64,000 nt of DNA, taken from Roseomonas aeriglobus. Lineage in GTDB: Bacteria; Pseudomonadota; Alphaproteobacteria; Sphingomonadales; Sphingomonadaceae. The stretch is taken from positions 2,232,001 to 2,296,000 of the forward strand of contig JAFHKN010000002.1 of NCBI GenBank assembly GCA_016937575.1. Direction: 5' to 3'. Of the stretch, positions 53,261-62,941 are shown one piece after another (position 1 is the stretch's first letter; each line of letters starts with the position of its first letter). A program made the translations under genes and the position numbers. The notes under the pieces were generated by a model. That model did no database searches and was not told the origin of the DNA. It saw only the letters and a program-made list of their open reading frames with translations.

Positions 53261-53929
53261 ATGGCCGACCTTCCCGACGATATCGAATGGCGTGTCAGCG
53301 CCGCGCCCGTCCCTTATGACGTCGCGCTGGCCGATATGGAGGCACGCAACCTGGCGGTGCAGGCAGGCGAGGCGCGCGAGCTCGTCTGGCTGCTCGAACA
53401 CCCCCCACTCTATACCGCGGGCACCAGCGCCGACGTCGCCGAGCTGATCGACCCGCGCTTTCCCGTGCACGCTACCGGACGCGGCGGACGCTATACCTAT
53501 CACGGGCCGGGGCAGCGGATCGGCTATCTGGTGCTCGATCTGGCCAAGCGCGGCAAGGACGTGCGCTGCTTCGTCCATGCGCTGGAAGGCTGGGTGATCG
53601 ATGCACTGGCCCAGATCGGGATCGACGCCTTTCGGGCCGAGGGCCGGATCGGCATCTGGACCCATGATCCCCACCGCGGCGAGGCGAAGATCGGCGCGAT
53701 CGGGGTGCGGGTGAAGCGCTGGGTGACGATGCACGGCTTTTCGGTGAACCTGTCGCCCGACCTGTCGCACTTCGGCGGGATCGTGCCGTGCGGCATTGCC
53801 GACTATGGCGTGACCAGCGCCCAGGCGCTCGGTCGGGACGCATCCTACGCAACTTTCGACGCGGCGCTGGCGTTTTCTGCGCAGCCGTTTCTGAACGCCC
53901 TGTCTTGTCCTACGAAAATCGAGGCTTGA
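53261..53929 (+). CDS. lipB: Octanoyltransferase LipB
   Basis: A 222-residue lipoyl-synthesis enzyme that moves octanoate from acyl carrier protein to lipoyl domains. Motifs: [63 protein letters not shown] (catalytic Lys) and [14 protein letters not shown] (catalytic Cys). lipA is not in the window. Divergent from the membrane-protein pair. Confidence 0.96.
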   Translation: MADLPDDIEWRVSAAPVPYDVALADMEARNLAVQAGEARELVWLLEHPPLYTAGTSADVAELIDPRFPVHATGRGGRYTYHGPGQRIGYLVLDLAKRGKDVRCFVHALEGWVIDALAQIGIDAFRAEGRIGIWTHDPHRGEAKIGAIGVRVKRWVTMHGFSVNLSPDLSHFGGIVPCGIADYGVTSAQALGRDASYATFDAALAFSAQPFLNALSCPTKIEA

Positions 53930-54021
53930 GGGTCACGGGCTGTTTGACTAATGTCCACCCCGATTTGGGTATTACAAGGCGTAGAGCCGGCCCTGATCGC
54001 CTTATCTAGGGAGCTTCCACA

Positions 54022-54294
54022 ATGCGTGCACTTCTCACCAAGGCCCTGACCGGCTCGATGATCGCCGGCGCGGCGCTGCTCGTTTCGGCGTGCGGTGGTT
54101 CGACCACCAACACCACCGAGAACACCGTGATCACCGACCTGAACGCGACCGACGCGACGATGGACGGCACGATGTCGGACAACATGACCCCGGTCGACGG
54201 CGCCATGGGCAACGACATGATGATGTCGAACGACACCATGATGGCGAACGACACCATGATGTCGAACACCACGACGACCACGAACGCGATGTAA
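54022..54294 (+). CDS. Met/Asn/Asp-rich small lipoprotein
   Basis: A 90-residue lipoprotein (lipobox LLVSAC, Cys24). The mature part is nearly all Thr, Asn, Asp and Met, including tandem NDTMM-SNDTMM-ANDTMM-like units. Clear TAGGGAG site and a strong terminator follow. Methionine and aspartate spacing resembles periplasmic Cu(I)-binding sequences, but an extended structural linker is equally possible. No family recognised. Confidence 0.75.
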   Translation: MRALLTKALTGSMIAGAALLVSACGGSTTNTTENTVITDLNATDATMDGTMSDNMTPVDGAMGNDMMMSNDTMMANDTMMSNTTTTTNAM

Positions 54295-54684
54295 TCATCG
54301 CGTCGCGGCGGGACGCGGGGCCACGGCTCCGCCTCCATCGTGACAGAGACAAGGGCCGCCCGGCACGTCCGGGCGGCCCTTTTCTTTTGTGCCGGGACCG
54401 GGGGGTGCCGTGGCCGGCGCCCTCTTACTTCCCCCCCTTCCACCGCTCGTGCCGGGCGGCATCGGACGACATGCGGCACGCCCCGCCCGCTCGACCGCAA
54501 CTGAGACACCCGCCGTCACGACGCCCCTCCCGAAAGGATCGTTCTCCATCCGTAACCGGATTCGGTTCGTCGCAACCTGTTGCCCCGCCACCCCGAACCC
54601 CACAGAAACCGCTTGGGCGCGGGCAGGATTATGCTTAATGAATCCGCGGCTTCGACGGGCTGTATCGTCGACGGCAAGAGGGTG
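54295..54684. other. Intergenic region: terminator then 296 bp without a gene
   Basis: After the terminator at 54351-54387 no ORF has family-like sequence or a credible start. It presumably carries the promoter of the next exported-protein gene near its end (AT-richer around 54630). Confidence 0.5.
54351..54387 (+). terminator. Strong Rho-independent terminator
   Basis: Stem GGGCCGCCCGG with CCGGGCGGCCC, loop CACGT, then TTTTCTTTT. Ends the Met-rich lipoprotein transcript. Confidence 0.92.
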
Positions 54685-55365
54685 ATGATGACGTTGCGTA
54701 TCCTGACGATGGTCGCGGCCGCAGGTTTGGCGGTTGCGGCGGCAGCCCCGGCGCGGGCGCAGTTCTTCTTCCAGTCGCCGGACTTGCGCGGCCAGCCGGT
54801 CGACGGCACCGAACCCGGAATGGTCGGCCAGGCCCTGCCCGGCGCGACGCCCGAGGAACTGAAGGCGGCGCTCGCCTGGAATCTGCGCGCGGCGCTCAAC
54901 GTCGCGGCGCTACAGTGCCAGTTCGCGCCGCAGCTGCTGACGCTGCCCAACTACAACAAGCTGATCAAGGATCACGAGGCGGAGCTCGCCAGCCAATATG
55001 CCGTGCTCGGCAAATACTTCGTCCGCGTCAACAAGACGCCGAAGGCCGGGCAGACCGAGCTCGATAAGTTCGGCACCCGCGTCTATTCCGGATTCTCCAC
55101 GGTCGGTGCACAGCTGACCTTCTGCCAGACCGCAGGCGAGATCGCGCACATGGCGGTCTTCACTCCACGCGGCAGCTTCACCACGCTCGCGCAGGAACGC
55201 CTCCGCCAGCTGCGCAACAGCCTGGTGCTGGCCGGCGAACAGCGCTTCCCCTGGGGCTTCAACCCGCCGCCCGCCCCCCGCCTGCCGCGGTTCGAGGACG
55301 TTTGCTGGCGCAAGGAACAGTGGAACGTGAAGACCTGCGGGGCCTACGTCTCGCCCTTCGCCTGA
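54685..55365 (+). CDS. Hypothetical exported protein
   Basis: A 226-residue protein with a signal peptide (MMTLRILTMVAAAGLAVAAAAPARAQ) cut before FFFQSPDL. Mature helices include LKAALAWNLRAALNVAALQCQFAPQLLTLPNYN and a C-terminal GFNPPPAPRLPRFEDVCWRKEQW; four to six cysteines suggest disulfides. ATG 54685 is taken; GTG 54682 is also usable. It reads as a conserved hypothetical of sphingomonads rather than any named family. Confidence 0.7.
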   Translation: MMTLRILTMVAAAGLAVAAAAPARAQFFFQSPDLRGQPVDGTEPGMVGQALPGATPEELKAALAWNLRAALNVAALQCQFAPQLLTLPNYNKLIKDHEAELASQYAVLGKYFVRVNKTPKAGQTELDKFGTRVYSGFSTVGAQLTFCQTAGEIAHMAVFTPRGSFTTLAQERLRQLRNSLVLAGEQRFPWGFNPPPAPRLPRFEDVCWRKEQWNVKTCGAYVSPFA

Positions 55366-55379
55366 GCCGATGGACACCC

Positions 55380-55407
55380 CCCGTGCTCCGGCCTTCGCCG
55401 GGGCACG
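55380..55407. repeat. Short palindrome related to family D
   Basis: CCGTGCTCCGGCCTTCGCCG-GGGCACGG forms a near-perfect hairpin between the exported-protein gene and queE, which are convergent. Its outer arms match those of the 16062-16143 element. Confidence 0.7.
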
Positions 55408-55420
55408 GCGCCCTCGTACT

Positions 55421-56053
55421 CTAGCGCAATCCCAGCGTCTTATGGGTCTGCAGCGACAGGCGCCATTTCGGCCGCGCCATCGCGAAATCGACCGCAGCCT
55501 GCAGGTTCGCCGCCCCGCGCGCGTCGTCCATCGGCTGGACGAGGAAATGGCCGAACGCCCACCCCTCCATCGCATCGACGTCGCTACCCGGCTGCGGCCA
55601 GACCAGCTTCAGCTCGTCGCCGGACCGCTGGACGACGTCGCTCCCCGCCTTCGGGCTGATGCAGACCCAGTCGATCCCCGGATGTGCGGGCAAGGTCCCG
55701 TTGCTTTCCACCGCGATCTCGAACCCCTCGGCGTGCAGGGCGTCGACGATCGCATCGTCGATCTGAAGCATCGGCTCGCCGCCGGTCAGCACGACGAAGC
55801 GGCGGTCGCGCCCCGCCCCCCAATGCCGCCCGACCGCCGCGGCCAACGCCGCCGCATCGGCGAACTTGCCGCCGCCCAGTCCATCGGTGCCGACGAAATC
55901 CGTATCGCAGAATTTGCAGACCGCTGTCGCCCGGTCCTGCTCGCGGCCGGACCACAGGTTGCAGCCGGCAAATCGCACGAAGACCGCGCGCCGGCCTGCA
56001 TTCACGCCTTCGCCCTGCAGCGTGAGGAAGATTTCCTTGACCGCGTAGCTCAC
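55421..56053 (-). CDS. queE: 7-carboxy-7-deazaguanine synthase QueE
   Basis: A 210-residue radical SAM enzyme that contracts 6-carboxytetrahydropterin to CDG on the route to queuosine. Its cluster motif is Cys31-x14-Cys46-x2-Cys49 (AGCNLWSGREQ...AVCKFCD), a spacing known for QueE enzymes of the Burkholderia type rather than CxxxCxxC. VLTGGEPMLQ and ESNGTLP are SAM/substrate motifs. GTG 56053 follows the queC stop by 11 bases; the reading from 56068 uses TTG and overlaps queC. Confidence 0.93.
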   Translation of the reverse strand: MSYAVKEIFLTLQGEGVNAGRRAVFVRFAGCNLWSGREQDRATAVCKFCDTDFVGTDGLGGGKFADAAALAAAVGRHWGAGRDRRFVVLTGGEPMLQIDDAIVDALHAEGFEIAVESNGTLPAHPGIDWVCISPKAGSDVVQRSGDELKLVWPQPGSDVDAMEGWAFGHFLVQPMDDARGAANLQAAVDFAMARPKWRLSLQTHKTLGLR

Positions 56054-56064
56054 CCCCCGCGTCC

Positions 56065-56754
56065 TCAACGCTGGACGGCGTAGACCGTGGGGTCAGGCAG
56101 GCCGGCGTCGATGAAGCCCTTCGATCGCAGGCGGCAACTGTCGCACAGGCCGCAGTGCACCCCGCCCGGCGCCGGATCGTAGCACGACCAGCTGATGCCG
56201 GCATCGAGCCCCAGTCGTGCCGCTTCGACCACGATCTCGGCCTTGGTCATGTTCTGGAGCGGCGCGCGGATCCGGAACGGCGCACCCTCGACACCCGCCT
56301 TGGTCGCCAGTTCGGCCAGTTGCTCGAACGCGGCGATGAATTCGGGGCGGCAGTCGGGATAGCCCGAATAGTCGAGCGCATTGACCCCGATATACAGGTC
56401 GCGCGCGCCGATCGCTTCGGCCCAGCCGAGCGCGAGGCTGAGGAAGATGGTGTTGCGCGCGGGCACGTAGGTGACGGGGATGCCCTCGCCCACCCCGCCC
56501 TTCGGCACGTCGATGTCCGCGGTCAGCGCCGATCCGCCGAACGCCGACAGGTCGAGCGGCAGGACGACGTGGCGCTCGGCACCGAGCGATGCGGCGATGC
56601 GGCGGGCCGCGGCGAGTTCGATCTGGTGACGCTGATTATAGTCGATCGACAGGGCGAACAGGCGGTGACCGTCCTCACGCGCACGCGCGGCGGAAACCAT
56701 CGAGTCCAGGCCGCCGGAAATCAGGGCGACCGCAACGGTGTCTGAAGATGTCAT
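56065..56754 (-). CDS. queC: 7-cyano-7-deazaguanine synthase QueC
   Basis: A 229-residue ATP-dependent enzyme converting CDG to preQ0. P-loop SGGLDS is at residues 13-18, [13 protein letters not shown] is the second nucleotide segment, and ISWSCYDP plus [15 protein letters not shown] is the zinc site. It precedes queE on the same strand. No preQ1 riboswitch pattern is visible upstream. Confidence 0.95.
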   Translation of the reverse strand: MTSSDTVAVALISGGLDSMVSAARAREDGHRLFALSIDYNQRHQIELAAARRIAASLGAERHVVLPLDLSAFGGSALTADIDVPKGGVGEGIPVTYVPARNTIFLSLALGWAEAIGARDLYIGVNALDYSGYPDCRPEFIAAFEQLAELATKAGVEGAPFRIRAPLQNMTKAEIVVEAARLGLDAGISWSCYDPAPGGVHCGLCDSCRLRSKGFIDAGLPDPTVYAVQR

Positions 56755-56803
56755 GATCCCCGCCCGCTACGCTTTTCGCCCGCCGATCGCAATGCGCCAA
56801 CGA

Positions 56804-56828
56804 CGAAAGGGCCGCCCGAAGGCGGCCC
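56804..56828 (-). terminator. Hairpin terminator downstream of the chemoreceptor pair
   Basis: Stem GGGCCGCC (56809-56816), loop CGAA, stem GGCGGCCC (56821-56828). On the minus strand it is followed by CTTTC. About 115 bp past the stop of the second receptor gene. Confidence 0.6.
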
Positions 56829-56941
56829 AGTCAGTCTGTCAGCTAGGGAGCTGCGTGCCAAACCCGGCACATGCTCCTTCTAGACTGATGTTGGTTAAGG
56901 TCATGTGAACGGGCGTGTTTTCGACGAAATGCCGATGGGCG

Positions 56942-58276
56942 TCACGCCGCGTCGCGGGCCAGGAAGCCGTCGGCGGCGTGTCGCAACCCGGCCAATGTCG
57001 TATCGATCCGGTTCACGTCGTCACCCAAACGCTCAATATCGGTCGCGACGCTTTCGGTGTTGCTGCGGATCGCGGCGATCGTCGCCGACATCGAATCCGC
57101 AGCGAGTGCGGTTTCGTCCACCGAAGCCGTAATCGCCGTCACCGTCATTGCCTGCGTTTCCATTGCCGAGCGAATGCGCTCGGCGGAATTCAGCAGCTCG
57201 ACGACGGTCGACTGGATGCCGGCGTTGGTATCGACGGTGACGCGGGTTGCGGACTGGATGGCGGCGATCTTGGCGGCGATGTCGTCCGTTGCGCGGGCGG
57301 TCTGGTTGGCGAGGCTCTTCACCTCCTGCGCGACGACCGCAAAGCCGCGACCGGCATCACCCGCGCGGGCGGCCTCGATCGTGGCATTGAGCGCCAGCAG
57401 GTTGGTCTGGCCCGCGATATCGCGGATCAACCCCAGGATCGATTCGATCGACTTGGCATGATCGGACAGCGCCTCGCTCATCCCCACCGCCTCGCTTGCC
57501 TGGTCGGAGGCTAGGGCTGCGACTTCGGTCGCCGCTGCGACTTCCAGGCGCGCATCCTCGATCGCGCGAATCAGGCCCGCCGCGGTCTGCGCGGCTTCGC
57601 GCATCGCGATCGCCGACTCCTCGGCCGCCGCCGCCACCTCGCTCGTCTTGCCCAGCATGCCGCGCGTGGCGTGCGACGTCGCGCCGGCCTGGGCACGGAC
57701 CTCCCTGCCCTGCACCGCCGCCTCTTCGATCAACGTCGAGATCGAAGCGCGGAACTTGCCCGCCCGTTCGCCGCGGGCATCCTCGACATGCCGGCTTTGC
57801 AGGTCATGGATGTGCGAGGACAGCATGGTCACCTCGAGCGATGCCATACGCAGCACGATGCCCGACAATCTGTGCAACCGCGCGGCGTCGTCACCGACGC
57901 GGTCGGCGATGACGTCGATGGTCGCCGAATGCGCAAACGCCAGCGCCGCGAATTGCGCGGACAAAGGGGCGCCCGCGGCCACCGCGCGCTCGATATGCTT
58001 GCAACCGATCTCGACCCAGGCCGGATCGGCGACCTGGGCATATTTGGCCTGGATGTACACGACACTTTCGCGCTTCAGCGCGGCCAGCGTCGCCGGGTCG
58101 ATCCGCGACACGATCGCAGTGTTGGCAGAGAGCGCCAGATAATGCTGCCAATGGGTATCGACGTTCTCCTCTTCCCGCCCGGCGATCGCCGCGGCGACCG
58201 CGGCGCAGCCGGCGCGCAGATCGCCGTCCCAATCATATTGGTCGAGCAGAGCGTCGATGTCCCGGAACGTCGCCAT
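56942..58276 (-). CDS. Soluble globin-coupled-sensor-like chemoreceptor, haem-binding copy
   Basis: A 444-residue cytoplasmic protein with no membrane helix. Residues 1-150 are helical and resemble a protoglobin sensor domain; His94 in [13 protein letters not shown] occupies the expected proximal haem-ligand position. Residues about 200-440 are a methyl-accepting signalling domain with the hairpin tip [41 protein letters not shown]. Lacking HAMP and clear methylation sites, it would sense O2 or redox and signal through CheA/CheW, which are not in the window. Near-identical C-terminal half to the next gene upstream. Confidence 0.85.
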   Translation of the reverse strand: MATFRDIDALLDQYDWDGDLRAGCAAVAAAIAGREEENVDTHWQHYLALSANTAIVSRIDPATLAALKRESVVYIQAKYAQVADPAWVEIGCKHIERAVAAGAPLSAQFAALAFAHSATIDVIADRVGDDAARLHRLSGIVLRMASLEVTMLSSHIHDLQSRHVEDARGERAGKFRASISTLIEEAAVQGREVRAQAGATSHATRGMLGKTSEVAAAAEESAIAMREAAQTAAGLIRAIEDARLEVAAATEVAALASDQASEAVGMSEALSDHAKSIESILGLIRDIAGQTNLLALNATIEAARAGDAGRGFAVVAQEVKSLANQTARATDDIAAKIAAIQSATRVTVDTNAGIQSTVVELLNSAERIRSAMETQAMTVTAITASVDETALAADSMSATIAAIRSNTESVATDIERLGDDVNRIDTTLAGLRHAADGFLARDAA

Positions 58277-58282
58277 CGGATC

Positions 58283-59638
58283 CTACGCCGCGACTTTGGT
58301 CACGAACGCGCCGGTGTTGCCGCGGAGCGCATCGAGCTGCCCTTCAAGCGTGATGAAACCGGCGCCGACGCGGTCGATGTCGGCCGCGACGGTTTCGGTA
58401 TCCGAACGGATCGCCGCAATCGTCGCCGACATCGAATCGGCGGCAAGCGCGGTTTCGTCGACCGATGCGGTGATCGCGGTGACCGTCGTCGCCTGCGCTT
58501 CCATGGCGTGACGGATGCGATCCGCCGAATCCTGCACCTCGACGACCGTTGCCTTGATGCTGGCGTTGGTTTCCACGGTGACGCGGGTCGCCGACTGGAT
58601 CGCGGCGATCTTCGCGGCAATGTCGTCGGTCGCGCGGGCGGTCTGGTTGGCGAGGCTCTTCACCTCCTGCGCGACGACCGCGAAGCCGCGACCGGCATCA
58701 CCCGCACGGGCGGCCTCGATCGTGGCGTTGAGCGCAAGCAGGTTGGTCTGGCCGGCGATGTCACGGATCAGCCCCAGAATCGATTCGATCGACTTGGCAT
58801 GGTCGGACAGCGCCTCGCTCATCCCCACCGCCTCGCTCGCCTGGCTCGACGCGCGGGTCGCGACTTCGGCAGCGGTCTCGACTTCCAGCCGGGCGTCCTC
58901 GATCGCGCGGATCAGACCCGCTGCAGTCTGCGCCGCCTCGCGCATCGCGACCGCAGATTGTTCGGCGGCGGCGGCCACTTCGCTGGTCTTGCCCAGCATG
59001 CCGCGGGTCGCCAGCGACGTCGCGCCGGCCTGCGATCGCAGCGAGATGCCGGTCTGCGACGCCTGTTCGACCGTCGTCGCGATCTTTTCGCGGAAATCCG
59101 TCGCCAGCCGGTCACGCGTCGCGCGTTCGTCATGCAGTTGCAGCATGCGGTACATCGACCCGGTGATGTCACCCTCGAGGCTGGTCAGCCGCATCAGCGC
59201 GTCGATCATGCCCGCCAGCGCGGCATCGTCGGCCGGGATTTTGCGCAGCACGATTTCCAGCGCGACACGGTCGCTGGCGCAGATCATGGAACGGAGCGCG
59301 GTCGGATCGACCTGGCTCTTGTAGGCCGCCGTAACCGAGCGCTCGATCGATTCGAGCCAGCGCGTCCCGCCGGTGTCGAGGAAGCGGTCGCGCAGGAATG
59401 CCGCGCCCAGTGCGATCATCTTGCGGCATTCGTGCGGCGCCCATTCGCGCTGGTCGCCGAAATGCGTCAGCCACTGGCGCCAATAGGCGTCGGAGACGGC
59501 GTCGATCTCGGGCTCGATCACGGCCCAGACGGCGCGGCACGTCTCGGTCACGGCCGTATCGAATCCGAAGACGCGCAGGCGGTGGTCGAGGTCGATCTGT
59601 GCGGCAAGACTGCGCGGCGGCGGCGGCGTTTCGTTCAC
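58283..59638 (-). CDS. Soluble globin-coupled-sensor-like chemoreceptor, His-lacking paralogue
   Basis: A 451-residue paralogue of the adjacent protein and first gene of the pair, six bases apart. The signalling domain ([20 protein letters not shown]) is almost identical to its partner; the sensor ([34 protein letters not shown] segment) is more divergent. Aligning Trp94 with the partner's Trp87 places Ser101 where the partner has His94, so it probably cannot coordinate haem in the same way. It may modulate or heterodimerise with its neighbour. Confidence 0.82.
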   Translation of the reverse strand: MNETPPPPRSLAAQIDLDHRLRVFGFDTAVTETCRAVWAVIEPEIDAVSDAYWRQWLTHFGDQREWAPHECRKMIALGAAFLRDRFLDTGGTRWLESIERSVTAAYKSQVDPTALRSMICASDRVALEIVLRKIPADDAALAGMIDALMRLTSLEGDITGSMYRMLQLHDERATRDRLATDFREKIATTVEQASQTGISLRSQAGATSLATRGMLGKTSEVAAAAEQSAVAMREAAQTAAGLIRAIEDARLEVETAAEVATRASSQASEAVGMSEALSDHAKSIESILGLIRDIAGQTNLLALNATIEAARAGDAGRGFAVVAQEVKSLANQTARATDDIAAKIAAIQSATRVTVETNASIKATVVEVQDSADRIRHAMEAQATTVTAITASVDETALAADSMSATIAAIRSDTETVAADIDRVGAGFITLEGQLDALRGNTGAFVTKVAA

Positions 59639-59702
59639 ATCGGTCTCCGTCGTGGCGGCGCGCGGCCGCCCGTGGTTCGATTGGAACGCTAGCGGGCGAA
59701 GG

Positions 59703-60773
59703 TTAAACGCCCGTTAGTGTCCGCGCGATTCGACCGGATTCGACGTGCAGCCGGGTCGCTCCCTGCGGCAGGCTGGCGAACAGGGTGGATTCGGTCCCCG
59801 TCATCCAGACCTGGCCGATGCCTGACAGCGCCTCGAACAGCGCGGCACGGCGCTGCGGATCGAGGTGCGCGGCGACTTCATCGAGCAACAGGACCGGCGC
59901 GCGTCCGGTGCGATCGGCGACCAGCGCGGCATGGGCCAGAACGATGCCGAACAGCAGCGCCTTCTGCTCGCCCGTCGAACTGATCGCCGCCGTCTGCCCC
60001 TTGTCGAGGTGAGTGACGATCAGATCGCTGCGGTGCGGCCCGATCAGGGTTCGCCCGGCCGCGGCATCGCGGCGACGCCCCTCTCCCAGTCGGCGGGCAA
60101 GGTCGTCCTCCTCCCCGCCATCGATCGCCAGCCCGGCCCGCGCGAAGCCGCCCGGTGCGTCGGCCAGCCGCGCATTGAGTGCATCGACCGTCGTTCGCCG
60201 GGCATTGACGATGGCCGCGCCGTGTTCGGCCATTGCCGCCTCCAGCGCCGTCAGCCAGTCGGGATCGGCGGGTACTTCGTCGGCCAACAGCCGGTTGCGC
60301 TGGCGCATCGCCGCTTCATAGCGCGCAGAGTGATGGGCATGCGCCGGCGCCAGAGCCAGCACCAGCCGGTCGAGGAACCGGCGACGCTCGGACGCCGGTT
60401 CGACGAACAGCCGGTCCATCGCCGGGGTCAGCCAAAGGATACTGATCCGCTCGGCCAGCGCCGTCGCGGTGGCAGCGGCGCCATTGATCCGCACGATCCG
60501 CCGCTCGGGCGCGGACGCGAGCGTGCCCGTCGCAATCTCGTCACCGCTCGCCAATGTCGCTGCGACGCCGAAGCCGCCGCTGCCGTCGACGCGCGCGATC
60601 GCCGACAACGCCGCCCGTCGCAACCCGCGACCGGGCGCGAGCAGCGATACCGCCTCCAGCACATTCGTCTTCCCCGCGCCATTGTCGCCCGCCAGCACGA
60701 CGAACCCCGGCGTGGCATCGATCGTCGTCGCGGCGTGGTTGCGATAATCGGTGAGGATCAGGCGGGAGAGCAT
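59703..60773 (-). CDS. recF: DNA replication/repair protein RecF
   Basis: A 356-residue SMC-like ATPase. [18 protein letters not shown] is the family N terminus; Walker [10 protein letters not shown] with Lys35; [16 protein letters not shown]; the signature [17 protein letters not shown] and Walker [18 protein letters not shown] follow. RecF loads RecA at gaps with RecO and RecR. ATG 60773 was taken rather than 60824, whose extra residues are cysteine-rich and unlike the family. dnaN lies 2.2 kb away on the same strand, separated by unrelated genes. Confidence 0.95.
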   Translation of the reverse strand: MLSRLILTDYRNHAATTIDATPGFVVLAGDNGAGKTNVLEAVSLLAPGRGLRRAALSAIARVDGSGGFGVAATLASGDEIATGTLASAPERRIVRINGAAATATALAERISILWLTPAMDRLFVEPASERRRFLDRLVLALAPAHAHHSARYEAAMRQRNRLLADEVPADPDWLTALEAAMAEHGAAIVNARRTTVDALNARLADAPGGFARAGLAIDGGEEDDLARRLGEGRRRDAAAGRTLIGPHRSDLIVTHLDKGQTAAISSTGEQKALLFGIVLAHAALVADRTGRAPVLLLDEVAAHLDPQRRAALFEALSGIGQVWMTGTESTLFASLPQGATRLHVESGRIARTLTGV

Positions 60774-60854
60774 GGAATGCCCGTATCTAGCGCCCATCTG
60801 GAAGCACGGACAGCGACTTCCCATCTGTTACGCCTGAGGAACAAAGGGGTGGAT

Positions 60855-61313
60855 ATGCTGGAGACGATCGTCGCGTTGGCGCTCATCTGGGGGGCGGTGG
60901 CGCTGGCCGGTGACACGCCGACGGGTCGGACGCTGCGGCGAGCGTTCGTCGAGTGGCCGGCCGTTCGGCTGTCACGGATCACACGCGGTCATGTCGCGCT
61001 GGCGGTCGTCCTGTTCGGCGGGACCGGTCTGATCGTCGCGGTCCTGGGGCACGAAGCCGCGCGCTTCCTGGCGATGGGCCTGCCGGAGCTGGCGAGCTGG
61101 GTGACGATGTTCGAAGTGACCGCCTATCTCGACGCGGCGATTGCGGTCGTCACGGCAGTATCTGCCACGCGCATCGCCGGACTGAAAAGCTGGCTACGCA
61201 CCCTCCCTAGCATCCGTCGCCCGCGGGATCGCGCGCCCCGGTGCCCGCGGACGGCGCAGGCGATCCGCAAGCCCGCGAACGACGACGAGCCGGGATGGGC
61301 GCTGGCGGCCTAA
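60855..61313 (+). CDS. Small membrane protein
   Basis: A 152-residue protein with three hydrophobic helices (residues about 1-20, 45-65, 80-105) and a basic C-terminal tail (RRPRDRAPRCPRTAQAIRKPAND). GTG 60849 is an alternative start with a GAGG site well placed. No family recognised. It diverges from recF. Confidence 0.6.
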   Translation: MLETIVALALIWGAVALAGDTPTGRTLRRAFVEWPAVRLSRITRGHVALAVVLFGGTGLIVAVLGHEAARFLAMGLPELASWVTMFEVTAYLDAAIAVVTAVSATRIAGLKSWLRTLPSIRRPRDRAPRCPRTAQAIRKPANDDEPGWALAA

Positions 61314-61330
61314 AGCATTCCTCCTCAGCC

Positions 61331-61438
61331 AAGGGGAGGTGGCAGGCCGCAGGCCTGACGGAGGGGTGTCACCTGTCCGGATAGCGGGACACCCCTCCGA
61401 CGCGCTGGCGCGCCACCTCCCCTTGCAGGGGAGGATTG
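61331..61438. repeat. Palindromic intergenic repeat, family B copy 2
   Basis: Homologous to 501-621: outer arms AAGGGGAGGTGGC and GCCACCTCCCCTT, inner GGCAGGCCGCAGGCCTG and GGAGGGGTGTC / GACACCCCTCC. Lies between the small membrane-protein gene and the convergent COQ4 gene. Confidence 0.9.
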
Positions 61439-61443
61439 CGGTT

Positions 61444-62241
61444 TCAAATCGCCTGTACGCCCTTCGCCGCCAGCATTGCCTGCGCCTTGTGATACAGCAC
61501 CGGCTCGGCGATCCCCAGCCGCTGCCGCGCGCTGTCCAGCGGCTCGGTGAGCAAGGTCACATAATCCTCGCCCGACAGCCACTTGGCCCGCTTGCCATGG
61601 CGGTATCCTTCCCACACCGCCCGCAGCACCGCGGTGCTCTTCGTCATCGACAGGCTTTTGAGCGCGCCCATGGTCGCGATCGCGGCCCATCCGAGGCCAC
61701 CGGTCTGCGCATAGGAAAAGGCGACGAGGCACAGCTCGCCCAGATGCTCCTCGGCGGTATAGCCGGTCAGCGTATGCCAGATGTCGTGCATGTCGCGTTC
61801 GCGCCGGCCGAACCAGGTATAGGGGTGTTCGACCACCACGGCATCGGGATCGAAATCGTTGATGCTGATGTCGGCCAGGCCCGCAGCCGAGAAGCCGGTG
61901 CGATCGAGGAACGCGCGATACGCCGCGCCGACCGTCCCGTCGGGCAGCGAATCGAGCCACGCGCGGTCGCCGAACCTCTCGGCCAGCTCGACGCGTTCAT
62001 AGGCGATCCGCCCGCCGTCACGCGTAGAGATCAGTTTGCGATAGCCCTTCTGGCTGGCGTCCGCATTCAGCGCGCGCATGATGCGGAAGACCTGCACCGT
62101 GTCGTCGCCATTCGCCATCAACCTGCGCAGCGCGCTCCAGGCCGATGCCCAGTCACGCTTCAGCGGCTTGCCGGGGTTGTACGGAGCGGTCGCCGGCACG
62201 CGGCGCGTCTCGGTCGGGAAGTCGATTGCCTGGGTGGCCAT
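61444..62241 (-). CDS. Ubiquinone biosynthesis protein COQ4 family
   Basis: A 265-residue protein with the COQ4 pattern: LNADASQKGYRKLISTRDGGRIAYE, GTVGAAYRAFLDRTGFS, and the metal site HDIWH (His152, Asp153, His156) with Glu169 in EEHLGE, followed by YRHGKRAKWL. COQ4 supports the ubiquinone assembly pathway, recently linked to decarboxylation/hydroxylation at ring C1 in mitochondria; the bacterial role is inferred. It is common in sphingomonads. Consistent with a nearby ubiquinol-consuming bc1 complex. Confidence 0.9.
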   Translation of the reverse strand: MATQAIDFPTETRRVPATAPYNPGKPLKRDWASAWSALRRLMANGDDTVQVFRIMRALNADASQKGYRKLISTRDGGRIAYERVELAERFGDRAWLDSLPDGTVGAAYRAFLDRTGFSAAGLADISINDFDPDAVVVEHPYTWFGRRERDMHDIWHTLTGYTAEEHLGELCLVAFSYAQTGGLGWAAIATMGALKSLSMTKSTAVLRAVWEGYRHGKRAKWLSGEDYVTLLTEPLDSARQRLGIAEPVLYHKAQAMLAAKGVQAI

Positions 62242-62368
62242 GACACGTCCTTACTTACAATGATGTCAGTATGACGAATGTGTTGCGCCGAATCAAGATG
62301 CCTCAGCCCGCAAGGAACGCAGCACCGCGCTGTGCCGTTCAAGCGCCGAGAAAAGAAGGAGTCACCTG

Positions 62369-62683
62369 ATGGTCGCCGATCCCCGCCCCAGCCTGCCCGT
62401 TCCCAGCGCCCATACCTTTGGGCTGCTGACCTTGGGCGCCGCGGTCGTTGGCGGCGGAGCGTATCTCGCGCGGCGGCTGGTGAAGCGCGGGGCTTTTGCC
62501 GGGAATGCCGAGCATGCCGCTCCGGACCTGGCGCTGGACAAGCCGCATCCCGGGCCGAAGGACCGCGCGCCCGACGCGTTCCGCCCCGACCCGACGGCGC
62601 CGGTTCCGGCGAGCGAGCGAGACGGCCTGCGCCCGGCGACCGGACCGGCGCCGACGATGGTGGCGGGGCGCTCAAACGGGTAA
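62369..62683 (+). CDS. Single-pass membrane protein with Pro-rich tail
   Basis: A 104-residue protein with a good AAGGAG site. One hydrophobic helix (HTFGLLTLGAAVVGGGAYLARR) is followed by a Pro/Asp-rich, probably disordered tail (APDAFRPDPTAPVPASERD). No family recognised. Confidence 0.6.
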   Translation: MVADPRPSLPVPSAHTFGLLTLGAAVVGGGAYLARRLVKRGAFAGNAEHAAPDLALDKPHPGPKDRAPDAFRPDPTAPVPASERDGLRPATGPAPTMVAGRSNG

Positions 62684-62711
62684 GGTTGGGCTGACCCCCG
62701 CCCCAACATCC

Positions 62712-62804
62712 GTCATTCCCGCGAAGGCGGGAATAAATTCTGGCTGAACGCCGTGAGACTCACCAAATTTGGCGACTATGGATTCCCGCCGTCGCGGGAA
62801 TGAC
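62712..62804. repeat. Palindromic intergenic repeat, family A copy 4
   Basis: Hairpins ATTCCCGCGAAGGCGGGAAT and ATTCCCGCCGTCGCGGGAAT with the spacer dyad GTGAGACTCAC. Between the small membrane-protein gene and the convergent dnaN gene. Confidence 0.9.
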
Positions 62805-62913
62805 GATCGCTTAGGTATTGCCCGGAATGGCCGTCATGGGAGTAAATCCCGTGACCTCGGTCGCGGGCGGAGGCCCGCGCCGGCCGGTCTTTCGTGTGCG
62901 CTGCTGGCGCATC

Positions 62914-62937
62914 AGCGGGCAAGCATGCTTGCCCGCT
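62914..62937 (-). terminator. Perfect 24-bp palindrome after dnaN stop
   Basis: AGCGGGCAAGCATGCTTGCCCGCT is a perfect 12-bp inverted repeat, four bases past the dnaN stop. It lacks a T tract, so it may be a Rho-dependent or RNA-stability element rather than an intrinsic terminator. Confidence 0.55.
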
Positions 62938-62941
62938 TCAC

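Noticed and set aside
54389..54684. Candidate ORF of 98 codons between terminator and next gene
   Set aside because: No ribosome-binding site, Pro/Ala/Arg composition, no family-like sequence.
56755..56944. preQ1 riboswitch near queC/queE
   Set aside because: The region upstream of queC shows only a GC hairpin that fits termination of the opposing unit; no preQ1 aptamer pattern.
57671..59692. 673-codon open frame opposite the chemoreceptors
   Set aside because: It contains an internal duplication only because both receptors do. Shadow of the real minus-strand genes.
62806..62941. Origin of replication near dnaN
   Set aside because: No DnaA boxes or AT-rich zone; only a family A repeat and a palindrome.
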